This document shows positions 7,501-13,894 of a stretch of 15,925 nucleotides of DNA, piece after piece. This DNA comes from Candidatus Bathyarchaeota archaeon (GTDB lineage: Archaea > Thermoproteota > Bathyarchaeia > Bathyarchaeales > B26-1), in contig JAGTRH010000009.1 of assembly GCA_018396795.1 (NCBI GenBank), positions 1 to 15,925 of the forward strand. Direction: 5' to 3'. Position numbers and translations under genes: made by a program. The notes under the pieces were generated by a model, which worked only from the letters and a program-made list of their open reading frames with translations, was not told the DNA's origin and made no database searches. Each line of letters starts with the position of its first letter. Positions within the stretch are counted from its first letter, which is position 1.

Positions 7501-8793
7501 TTGAAAGCACTAGTACTGGCGGGCGGAACGGGTAAAAGACTCTATCCCATAACAGAGACTCTTCCCAAAGCCATGATTCCACTGGCTGGGAAACCAGTGC
7601 TGGAGTATGTGATAGAATACTTGGTTCACACCAACTTGAATGACATCATCATTGTGGTAGGACCTAAAAAAGAGCAAATCTGTGATTACTTCTCAACAGG
7701 TAAGGATTTCGGAGCAAACATTTCCTATGTAGAGCAAAAAAGTCCTCTGGGGGTGGAGGACGCAATTCTCACCGCTTTACCCGTATTGGAAAAGGAGGAG
7801 GAATTCCTAATTGTCCATTCCGACTTTGTTGCCTCCAGCGAAATAATCCGTAGAGCCATAGAGTACCATAAGGGTTTAGATTCCGATGCCACTATTGTGA
7901 TTACCCTTGTTGACGATCCCACCCTTTATGGTGCGGTGGAAATTGATGAAAACGCGAAAATCAAAAGAATTATTGAGAAGCCTAAAAAAGAGGAGGCCCC
8001 AAGCAACTATGCTGCAGCAGGAGTTTATGTCTTTAAGGGGGAGTTCCTAAAAAAATTGGAGGAAACAAAGAGATTCGACGCAGCTGTCCAATCAATGATA
8101 CAGGAGGATAAAACAGTTTATGGTATGGTTTGGGAAAAGGATTGGACTGAGATAACCTATCCTTGGGATGTTCTAGAGGCTAACAGATTCGTTCTGGCCC
8201 AAAGGCTTAAGGGTAAGGGCTCTTTTATCGCGGAGAGCGCGCAGATTGATAGCACTGCCAAAATAGAGGCTCCAGTGTGGATTTGTGACGATGTGATAAT
8301 AAGGCCTCGCGCGGTCATAAGAGGCCCCTGTTTCATTGGTCCAGACAGTTTTATTGGTGATGGGGCCCTGATAAGAGACCACACCTCAATAGGCAAGCAT
8401 GTTTCCATAGGGTTCGGAGTAGAAATAAAAAATAGTTTAATATTTGACGACTCATCTGTTGGAAGATTAAGTTATATTGGCGAGAGTATAATAGGGAGAT
8501 CAGTTAAAATCGGGGCGGGAACCCAGACGTGGAATATTAAAATAAGGGGAGGTCCCCCCATAGAAATGAATATTGACGATAAAAAAGTTCCAGTACCCGC
8601 AGAAAGATTCGGTGCTGTTATAGGGGAGAATGCAGAAATAAGCATTAACGTATCAATATTTCCAGGCAAAAAAATTGGAGCAGGGTCAACAGTATTCCCC
8701 GGAGTGATAGTTGAAGAAGATGTTCCCTCAAATGCAGAGGTGAGAGCCAAACAAGAAATTCAAATCATTACAAAAAAAGATTCTAAACTATAA
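7501..8793 (+). CDS. Bifunctional sugar-1-phosphate nucleotidylyltransferase / acetyltransferase (GlmU-like)
   Basis: This 430-residue enzyme has two domains. Residues 1-235 form a nucleotidyltransferase: LVLAGGTGKRLYPIT (4-18) is the nucleotide-binding loop, PKAMIPLAGKP (22-32) follows, HSDF (106-109) carries the metal-binding Asp, and there are YGAVEIDENAKI, RIIEKPKKEE and the TYPWDVLEAN segment. Residues about 240-425 are a left-handed beta-helix of hexapeptide repeats (IDSTAKIEAPVWI and later VIGENAEISINVSIFPG) ending in EDVPSNAEV. This architecture matches archaeal ST0452/MJ1101-type enzymes, which make UDP-GlcNAc or dTDP-sugars for glycans. The exact sugar cannot be read from sequence. 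It starts at TTG with a strong GGAGGG 8 nt upstream and a TATA box about 50 nt upstream. Its stop lies 17 nt before the ATG of the MIT-domain gene, so the two are probably cotranscribed. Confidence 0.88.
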   Translation: MKALVLAGGTGKRLYPITETLPKAMIPLAGKPVLEYVIEYLVHTNLNDIIIVVGPKKEQICDYFSTGKDFGANISYVEQKSPLGVEDAILTALPVLEKEEEFLIVHSDFVASSEIIRRAIEYHKGLDSDATIVITLVDDPTLYGAVEIDENAKIKRIIEKPKKEEAPSNYAAAGVYVFKGEFLKKLEETKRFDAAVQSMIQEDKTVYGMVWEKDWTEITYPWDVLEANRFVLAQRLKGKGSFIAESAQIDSTAKIEAPVWICDDVIIRPRAVIRGPCFIGPDSFIGDGALIRDHTSIGKHVSIGFGVEIKNSLIFDDSSVGRLSYIGESIIGRSVKIGAGTQTWNIKIRGGPPIEMNIDDKKVPVPAERFGAVIGENAEISINVSIFPGKKIGAGSTVFPGVIVEEDVPSNAEVRAKQEIQIITKKDSKL

Positions 8794-8810
8794 AAGTATT
8801 TGTGATATTT

Positions 8811-9422
8811 ATGTTGGATGCCTTTTACCAAAAATTAGATGAAGACATTAAAACTGCTAATGATTTGGAGAAGAGGGGGGATTTTAGAGCTGCGGCGAAA
8901 CTTTGGATTGAGATAGCTGAATACTGCTTAAAATTTGCTAGATCTGAATATGCTTCTGAGGAAATTAGAAAAAACCTTATTGAGAGATCCGAAGGCTACA
9001 TTGAGCATGCAAAAATGCTAAAAATTAGACCAGCACCCTTAAAGGGCTCCATAGAAAAAAGCTCCCAAGCAATAGACTATTTGGAAAAAGCTTTAGATGA
9101 TAAGATTAGGGCTGATAAACAGTGGATGGCCCTTGACCTAAACTCGTACATAATAACTATGTTTGGTGTAATTGAAAAGTTGCTCTACCATGTTTATATC
9201 TCCAAAACGGGTAATCTTCCACGTCTCGAAGAAACATTTACTTCTCTTGTTAAATGGGCCTACAGGGAAGGAATTATTAGTGATCATCCTGACAATATTG
9301 AATTCGTTAGGCTCCTTTACGAAAAATTATCCAAAAAATCGCAAAAAATAACTAGTGAACAGGCTATGGAAGCAAGAGAAATAATGGAGCGAGTGTATAA
9401 AGAGTTATGCGAAAACCTATAA
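8811..9422 (+). CDS. MIT-domain protein with degenerate HEPN-like C-terminal half
   Basis: This soluble helical protein has 203 residues from ATG 8811. Residues about 1-70 look like an MIT domain, the three-helix bundle with which Vps4/CdvC binds ESCRT-III tails: LDEDIKTANDLEKRGDFR, AAKLWIEIAEYCLKFA and SEGYIEHAKMLK follow the helix-A/B/C pattern, including the GDFxxAxxLW turn. Residues about 80-203 resemble the HEPN/DUF4145 fold: a helix with FGVIEKLLYHVYI, then LVKWAYREGII, then KITSEQAMEAREIMERVYKEL. The RX4-6H RNase motif expected before ITSEQA is absent. No AAA ATPase is attached. GTG at 8802 is an alternative start, but GTGAT at 8802-8806 matches the anti-Shine-Dalgarno and sits 4 nt before ATG 8811, so I read it as the ribosome site. 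It is probably in one operon with the sugar-nucleotide synthase. An adaptor role is inference. Confidence 0.6.
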   Translation: MLDAFYQKLDEDIKTANDLEKRGDFRAAAKLWIEIAEYCLKFARSEYASEEIRKNLIERSEGYIEHAKMLKIRPAPLKGSIEKSSQAIDYLEKALDDKIRADKQWMALDLNSYIITMFGVIEKLLYHVYISKTGNLPRLEETFTSLVKWAYREGIISDHPDNIEFVRLLYEKLSKKSQKITSEQAMEAREIMERVYKELCENL

Positions 9423-9431
9423 CCTTCGCAT
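9407..9431. terminator. Hairpin between convergent MIT and psmA genes
   Basis: ATGCGAA (9407-9413) and TTCGCAT (9425-9431) form a perfect 7-bp stem with an 11-nt loop. It spans the stop codon of the MIT gene and lies within the 14-nt gap to the psmA stop. Being symmetrical, it could end or stabilise transcripts from both sides. No long T-tract follows, so function is uncertain. Confidence 0.35.
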
Positions 9432-9436
9432 GCCTT

Positions 9437-10138
9437 CTACTTCTTTTTCCAAACCTTCTTTATTTCCTCTTCAGAGGCTAGTCTGAAGGTTTGAGTCTCT
9501 GCGTCAATGACGCCTAAATCTATGTCTTCAGGCTGAAGGTCTTCAGAAACTTCCCTCAAGGTGTCTACCGCCAGTTTTAACATTTCGCTTATCGACATAT
9601 CCTCTTTATACCTTGCTTTCAGAATTTCCAAAGCCTTAGGTTCATTAGCCCCAACCGCTGCAGCTTTGCTTTTGGTCAAGGCTCCCGAAGTGTCTATGAG
9701 AACTATTTCCGGTCCCCCTCTGCTTATTCCTCCAAAAAGTAAGGCACATCCAAATGGGCGTGTTCCTCCTAACTGTGTAAAGCGCTGCATAAGACGCCCT
9801 AGCCTTTGGGCAAGTGTACTAACATCTATTTTTTCATCGTATGTTACTCTATACGATTGAGCTATAATTCTCGCTCTGTCAAGTAGAAGTCTTGAATCCG
9901 ACATGTATCCGGCACTCGTGGCGCCTATGTGGTCGTCGATTTTCAAAACTTTTTCGTGGGATTCAAGCAGTTTGCTATGTGTTTTCGCCACCCCTGCTAA
10001 TACCACGCCCTTAGATGTTTTTATTCCAACAGCCGGCGCTCCTTTTTTAACTGCTTCGCTGGAATACTCCACTTGAATAATACGCCCTTCAGGAGAATAC
10101 ATGGTGCTACTTTTATCATAATCCATCTCGTCGGACAT
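9437..10138 (-). CDS. psmA: 20S proteasome alpha subunit
   Basis: This 233-residue subunit builds the outer rings of the archaeal 20S core, forms the gate, and docks regulatory ATPases (PAN, Cdc48). The signature N-terminal stretch is present: YSPEGRIIQVEYSSEAVKKG (14-33), the gate helix H0 region, then AVGIKTSKGVVLAG. K63 in HEKVLKID matches the pocket lysine that receives HbYX tails. GATSAGYMSDSR, LAQRLGRLMQRFTQ, RPFG (127-130) and YKEDMSISEML are standard. As expected for alpha subunits there is no catalytic N-terminal Thr. Length is typical. The ATG has GAGGAG 7 nt upstream. A TATA-like TATAAATA lies far upstream (10255-10248 on the minus strand), and a weaker TTATAGG lies closer. It is not flanked by the exosome/SBDS genes often found next to psmA; it converges on the MIT gene. 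Confident of identity. Confidence 0.97.
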   Translation of the reverse strand: MSDEMDYDKSSTMYSPEGRIIQVEYSSEAVKKGAPAVGIKTSKGVVLAGVAKTHSKLLESHEKVLKIDDHIGATSAGYMSDSRLLLDRARIIAQSYRVTYDEKIDVSTLAQRLGRLMQRFTQLGGTRPFGCALLFGGISRGGPEIVLIDTSGALTKSKAAAVGANEPKALEILKARYKEDMSISEMLKLAVDTLREVSEDLQPEDIDLGVIDAETQTFRLASEEEIKKVWKKK

Positions 10139-10247
10139 TAGCCGTCTCCTCTTATATTTTGACCTATATCCTATAAGAATTGAAAGTTTCTAAATATTTC
10201 CCAAATCCTTGCTATTCCCTAATTTTTAAATCTTTTTAATTTTGTAT

Positions 10248-10255
10248 TATTTATA
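10248..10255 (-). promoter_or_regulatory. Possible TATA box upstream of psmA
   Basis: The minus strand reads TATAAATA, about 110 nt before the psmA ATG. It is the best box A match in the 224-nt spacer but implies a long leader of about 85 nt. TTATAGG near 10175 is closer to the gene but weaker. Confidence 0.3.
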
Positions 10256-10306
10256 CTATGCGAATCTGTTTCTAAACTCTAAATCCACTAGTTAAAGCAT
10301 GGTGTG

Positions 10307-10330
10307 TTAGGAAAGACGCGTTTCCCCTAA
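10307..10330. repeat. Imperfect inverted repeat centred on ACGCGT
   Basis: TTAGG (10307-10311) and CCTAA (10326-10330) are the outer arms. A perfect ACGCGT palindrome lies at 10316-10321, and 9 of 12 positions pair overall. It lies 33 nt past the stop of the Cys-rich gene and upstream of psmA. It could be a 3' hairpin of the former or a protein-binding site. No function is shown. Confidence 0.3.
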
Positions 10331-10362
10331 TCCATTCAATCCTCAGTTTCTTTACTAGAATT

Positions 10363-11187
10363 TTACTTGCCAGAAATTTTTTTGAGCACATCTTGAATAT
10401 CATATAAGCAGGTTAGGACACTTTCAGTATCAAGTATATCTTGCTGTAGCAAGTTGCCGGCACGTGAAAGGTCTATCTGTAATCTGAGCATAAAGGGTGA
10501 AAAGCCTTCGTTTAATTCAGGGTTTTCCGTATAAATCGCTGCGTGTATCAAGTCAACGCCACCATAGCCCAGGTCGAAGAGCAAGTCGTCAACTTTCAAA
10601 AGCAACTCAACTATTCGTTGCTTATCACCCTTGGTGCGTAGTTCTGCCTCGGCATCAGACAGGCTCTTACTAATCTCTTCCAGCCTCTTTTTAAAAGAAT
10701 CCTTGTTTATAGGCGTCTCCTCTCGATACATGGTTGCCTCTGAGCAGGAATTAAACCACCACTCAAAGTAGTGCGCTGTGCTGCAGAAGAATTTTTTATC
10801 CTGATTTAGTGGCTCCACGGAAACAGTGTACATGCATTCTTCACCACAAATAGTGCACACCCCAGCTCCGTCTTGATATGGTCTAATACCTCCACAAAAA
10901 GGTGCACGAACGTACATTGCGTCGCCTTTGGGGGGTAGAAGTTTGGGGGGAATTTGCAACTCTTTACTGAATGGTTTTGAGTCTAATTCGGCAAATATTG
11001 CAGTCCAGACCGGGCCTCGTGGAGTTCTAACTAAAAGAGGATTTCTTCTCGGGTGGTTGTTGCAATACGTCCAATATGGATCTTCGATTTTGAAGTTTCT
11101 AACTTCACAGAAGGGTTCTTGGCTTTTATCCTTATTTGCTCTATTGAATGTACAGGTTCCACAACAGTCGCTGCCACCATTAGGCAT
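10363..11187 (-). CDS. Cys-rich protein of unknown function with MPNGGSDCCGTC N-terminus
   Basis: This 274-residue protein is of unknown function. The N-terminus MPNGGSDCCGTCTFN is followed by C27 (EPFCEVR) and C42/H45 (TYCNNHP), so C8, C9, C12, C27, C42 and H45 could bind a metal. I recall this opening motif in uncharacterised bacterial and archaeal proteins, always at the extreme N-terminus. A second Cys/His cluster lies at 98-148: C98, CTICGEEC (C111, C114, C118), C135 and H139 (FFCSTAHYFEWW), and C148, with the look of a treble-clef zinc site. Residues about 160-274 are helical (KKRLEEISKSLSDAEAEL, then LLKVDDLLFDLG). No signal peptide or membrane segment is seen. The ATG has AGGAGAG 7 nt upstream. 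It is divergent from the zinc-finger/GRAM gene across about 400 nt. Real gene: confident. Role: unknown. Confidence 0.75.
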   Translation of the reverse strand: MPNGGSDCCGTCTFNRANKDKSQEPFCEVRNFKIEDPYWTYCNNHPRRNPLLVRTPRGPVWTAIFAELDSKPFSKELQIPPKLLPPKGDAMYVRAPFCGGIRPYQDGAGVCTICGEECMYTVSVEPLNQDKKFFCSTAHYFEWWFNSCSEATMYREETPINKDSFKKRLEEISKSLSDAEAELRTKGDKQRIVELLLKVDDLLFDLGYGGVDLIHAAIYTENPELNEGFSPFMLRLQIDLSRAGNLLQQDILDTESVLTCLYDIQDVLKKISGK

Positions 11188-11590
11188 AATAATTCTCTCC
11201 TAAAACCACATACTGCAATTAATCCTTTCTGCTTATCTGATGTGTACTTACATAAGGGTCATGGGGATAGTTGAATTTTGCACATTTCAGGTATATTTAT
11301 TGGGTGTTGTAGGGTTTCGAGTGTTCGTCGCTTCCAAAATGTTAAGTGCGGTGTATTTTTCGTCAATAATATGTGTTGAGTTGTGGTGTAATGCCCTTTT
11401 TAATATAGTTAACTGTTTTATCAATTTTTAGGTGAAATTAAGGTGGTTCTGGGATTTTATTAAACTTCTTTTTTAAGAATTAGGGTAATACTTCGGTAAC
11501 GTCTGGCTATAGTTTCTCACTCTACAGGGATAATAGTCAATATAATAAGTGACTTTCACTAGGTTTTTTAAAGGCGGTGGGTTCGATTTG
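11188..11590. other. Long intergenic region between divergent genes; no gene supported
   Basis: About 400 nt (361 if the GTG at 11549 starts the next gene). It is T-rich on the plus strand, with scattered stops. A 63-codon plus-strand ORF at 11240-11431 is hydrophobic only because of T-rich codons; it lacks a ribosome site and I do not accept it. Small structures seen: AGTTAACT at 11407-11414, a TTCTT-TTTT-AAGAA hairpin/palindrome at 11466-11479, and TTTTTTAAA at 11564-11572, which could be the box A of a leaderless transcript starting at ATG 11591. An unannotated RNA cannot be excluded. Confidence 0.4.
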
Positions 11591-13081
11591 ATGTCTCTGG
11601 ATAGATTCAAGTGTACTTCTTGTAATGAGGCTGAGGCGGCTTACTACTGTGAGGAGTGCAAATCAGCTTTCTGTCTGGGATGCGCCCAGGAGAGAAGGGA
11701 GGCGTTTTTTGTCTGCGGTTCATGCGGCTTCAAGGAAACAGACTTTGAGGGGGATAAGAAAAGCCCCTCAAGATGTCCAAATTGTGGTTCAACTGATTTG
11801 AGATCTGGGATTAGAAAATGGAAACTGTGTCCTAACTGTCGCTCTGGTATGGTTATAAGCGTTCAGGATAAGAGGGTGGAGCTTAAAAAAACCTTTATTG
11901 ATAATGTGAACAGCATTCTATATGGCTATGAATTGTTGAAAGATTTTTCGAGGAGACTTAAAGAAACTAGAAAGAGGCTAATTTTTCTCAGACATAGAAG
12001 GTATTTCCACTATCCAAAAATGGAGGAAACTTTAATCTCCCTATTCCAAGAAATTATTTCCTTAAAAAAGAAGGTGGAGGCGCGGGCTCAACAGGTCTTA
12101 AATGTGATTCAAGTGCAACTCGTAGATTTTTCTTATCCCGATAATTGGAGCCCACACGATTTTCCACAGATTCAAACAGCAGTGGAGAGGATAAAATCCG
12201 ATGTTAAAGACTACAAAGATTATATCAAGGGCCTTATGGAATTGCCCGAAAAAAATCTTGAGACAGTAACTTCCCTAATAAAATTGCTGAGTTTTCATTG
12301 GAAGCTCTTTGAGGAACATAGAGAAAAAATTGATTTAGAAATTGGTGAAAAACCTGTAGCAGCCATTCAGAGGGTAAAATATGTGGGAAGCTCTTTTCTA
12401 AGTTTAGAAAAATGTAGTGGAATACTTTTGTTAACAGATAAAAGGATAATTTTTATCAGAGAAAAAGGAATTCTAAACAAGTCGTACCAGAAACATTTTG
12501 AACTTCCCCTAAAAGCTCTCCAACTCGTAGTTGAAGGGTCAATATGGAAGAAACTCTCTTTCGAAGGTTCCCAAGGAGATGTGCGATTCTCCGCATCCAA
12601 AAATACCCTAAAAGCAATTGAAAGATACGTAGAATTGGCGAAAAACTTTGATAAAAGCTCCATAAAGGATAAAACCCAAACTGACAAACTGGAAAAACTG
12701 GAAATAACACTAGACGACCTGAAAACCGAGATGCACAAAAAAATTATGAGCGTTTTCACGCCCAAAATTAAGGAGCCCAGTCGTGGATTCGAACCACAGC
12801 CACCTGTTCCCACTGTTATCCCCAGAGGTGTTCAAAAACCCACACCCCAAGTGTCCACTTATAATCGAGTACAATTTCAAAATATGGAAGGATCAAAAAG
12901 AGGGGATTTACTAGATTGGGAGCGAAAGAAATTCTCCCTTGAACAGCTTCTCAAAAAGATTGAAGAACTTTGGCGGCGTGGAGACATTTCTGTAGAGGAG
13001 TACCTGAAAAGAATGAAGAATCTTTATGAGGAACTCTACGTCTTGAACCAAAAGTTAAAGGAAATTGAAGTTCAAGCCTAA
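11591..13081 (+). CDS. Zinc-finger (B-box-like) protein with GRAM/PH-like domain and SHOCT-like C-terminus
   Basis: The protein has 496 residues from ATG 11591. The N-terminal 31 residues form a B-box/treble-clef-like zinc finger: C8xxC11, C20xxC23, C28xxC31 (KCTSC, YYCEECKSAFCLGC). A zinc ribbon follows (C42xxC45, C62xxC65), then C80xxC83. Residues about 95-245 are helical and coiled. Residues about 255-352 look like a GRAM/bacterial PH-type lipid- or protein-binding domain: GILLLTDKRIIFIREKG, then the LPLKALQLVVEG and KKLSFEG strands and a closing helix. A Pro-rich linker (about 395-425) leads to a helical hairpin, EELWRRGDISVEEYLKRMK, resembling SHOCT. GTG at 11549 gives a 510-residue version, but it lacks a ribosome site. 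The conserved part begins right after the ATG, and a TATA-like TTTTTTAAA lies about 23 nt before it. The gene converges with the ESCRT-III gene, 81 nt apart. Function unknown; membrane association is inference. Confidence 0.7.
   Translation: MSLDRFKCTSCNEAEAAYYCEECKSAFCLGCAQERREAFFVCGSCGFKETDFEGDKKSPSRCPNCGSTDLRSGIRKWKLCPNCRSGMVISVQDKRVELKKTFIDNVNSILYGYELLKDFSRRLKETRKRLIFLRHRRYFHYPKMEETLISLFQEIISLKKKVEARAQQVLNVIQVQLVDFSYPDNWSPHDFPQIQTAVERIKSDVKDYKDYIKGLMELPEKNLETVTSLIKLLSFHWKLFEEHREKIDLEIGEKPVAAIQRVKYVGSSFLSLEKCSGILLLTDKRIIFIREKGILNKSYQKHFELPLKALQLVVEGSIWKKLSFEGSQGDVRFSASKNTLKAIERYVELAKNFDKSSIKDKTQTDKLEKLEITLDDLKTEMHKKIMSVFTPKIKEPSRGFEPQPPVPTVIPRGVQKPTPQVSTYNRVQFQNMEGSKRGDLLDWERKKFSLEQLLKKIEELWRRGDISVEEYLKRMKNLYEELYVLNQKLKEIEVQA
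12770..12799 (-). other. tRNA T-arm-like segment inside the zinc-finger/GRAM gene
   Basis: On the minus strand TGTGG-TTCGAAT-CCACG forms a 5-bp T-stem with a canonical T-loop (12798-12782), followed by ACTGGGC, as in the 3' end of a tRNA. There is no matching 5' acceptor strand (GCCCAGT) or D/anticodon arm upstream, so this is not a tRNA gene. It falls in the Pro-rich linker. It may be chance or a relic of a tRNA 3' fragment. Confidence 0.25.
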
Positions 13082-13144
13082 ATCACTGCAAACTGGGTAC
13101 CTTTCAATTAATTAGCCTAGAACTTCTGAAATTTTGAAGAGTGT

Positions 13145-13157
13145 GTAAAAAGAAATT
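13145..13157 (-). terminator. T-rich tract downstream of the ESCRT-III gene
   Basis: The minus strand reads TTTCTTTTTACA shortly after the ESCRT-III stop, inside the 81-nt convergent spacer. It is a plausible archaeal oligo-T terminator. Composition is the only evidence. Confidence 0.3.
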
Positions 13158-13162
13158 CTCAA

Positions 13163-13798
13163 CTACTCCTTTTCTTTAGGCTTCTTTGAACTTTCCAACT
13201 CCCTCTTCAGGTCTTCTAGCTCAGACGCCAGGGAAGATTTTTCTGTTATTATGTCCCCTTGTGGTACTTTAGGTTCCTCTATTCCCTCTAATGCTATTTC
13301 CGCCTCTAGACGGTTTAACTCACTTTCAATGTCTCCTGCTTCCTCAACGCCCATTTCGGAAGGGGTTGCCAGAATATCTGAGCTTCTGGAAATCTCGTGC
13401 ATAGCTTCCTCTTGCTTTATCATCATTTCGAGTATCTGTTCTGAGTTGACGAGTTTTCGGGCGTTTTCAAGCTCTGCTCCTGCAAGTTCAAATGCTTCTT
13501 TGAGTTCTGAGACGTCATGGGCTTCTTCTATGGCGATGAGTCTAGTTTCAAGGTTCTCAATAAATGCGGTGTACTTACCTAGAAAATTCTGGTATCTTCT
13601 GAATTTTCTGAGGGCGAATGTTGCCATACCCTTGTTACCCATTTTTAAGTATTGTTTAGCCTTGTTTCTCTCCTCAATTGCCTTTCTCTCGTAGTTCCGT
13701 GAACGCAGAGTTAGCCTATTTATACTAGTTCTCAACTGTGCGACTATTTCGTCCTTGTTTTTCGGCCTTTTTCCAAAGAGTATATCTTTAATACTCAT
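13163..13798 (-). CDS. ESCRT-III (Snf7-family) protein, Vps20/CHMP6-like
   Basis: This 211-residue protein matches the Snf7 core. After a short basic N-terminus (FGKRPKNKDEI), helix 1 reads IVAQLRTSINRLTLRSRNYE, and the hairpin continues with KAIEERNKAKQYLKMGNKGM and ATFALRKFRRYQNFLGKY, then ENLETRLIAIEEAHD. The order and the 'AK..L..G.K..A...L+K.+RYQ..L' pattern are close to remembered eukaryotic CHMP6/Vps20. Further helices (VSELKEAFELAGAEL, NSEQILEMMIKQEEAMHEI) and an acidic tail follow. SLASELEDLKREL (189-201) resembles an MIT-interacting motif (MIM1), with Glu in place of the usual Arg. ESCRT-III proteins polymerise on membranes and cut necks in division and budding; in archaea these are CdvB-type. 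The ATG has GAGGAG 6 nt upstream, and an AT-rich box lies near 13836-13848. It is the last of three same-strand genes, 96 nt after the helical protein. Confidence 0.8.
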   Translation of the reverse strand: MSIKDILFGKRPKNKDEIVAQLRTSINRLTLRSRNYERKAIEERNKAKQYLKMGNKGMATFALRKFRRYQNFLGKYTAFIENLETRLIAIEEAHDVSELKEAFELAGAELENARKLVNSEQILEMMIKQEEAMHEISRSSDILATPSEMGVEEAGDIESELNRLEAEIALEGIEEPKVPQGDIITEKSSLASELEDLKRELESSKKPKEKE

Positions 13799-13804
13799 AC
13801 CTTT

Positions 13805-13850
13805 CTCCTCTAAGGGTATTCATAGGTTACCTAATAAATATAATAACATC
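13805..13850 (-). promoter_or_regulatory. Ribosome site and possible internal promoter of the ESCRT-III gene
   Basis: GAGGAG (plus-strand 13805-13810) lies 6 nt before the ATG. ATTATATTTATT (about 13837-13848 on the minus strand) is a box A candidate about 45 nt before the ATG. The 96-nt gap to the upstream gene leaves room for an independent promoter, so this gene may be expressed apart from the two genes before it. Confidence 0.4.
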
Positions 13851-13894
13851 CCTTCTTTATTAAACTCTACTCTTTAGGCATTATTATACATATT

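Noticed and set aside
8802..8810. GTG at 8802 as the start of the MIT gene
   Set aside because: GTGAT here fits better as the ribosome site for ATG 8811. The two starts differ by only three residues, so it remains possible.
11240..11431. 63-codon hydrophobic plus-strand ORF in the long intergenic region
   Set aside because: Its hydrophobicity follows from T-rich intergenic composition; it has no Shine-Dalgarno and no membrane-protein pattern such as flanking positive charges.
12367..12813. 148-codon minus-strand ORF
   Set aside because: It lies wholly inside the zinc-finger/GRAM gene, has no ribosome site and has low-complexity Ser/Phe/Leu content.
12740..12840. Complete tRNA gene on the minus strand
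   Set aside because: Only a T-arm and acceptor-like 3' strand are present. No matching 5' acceptor, D arm or anticodon arm is found at the right distance.
13251..13694. 147-codon plus-strand ORF
   Set aside because: It is an antisense shadow of the ESCRT-III gene; its Ser-rich composition reflects Glu/Ala codons on the other strand.
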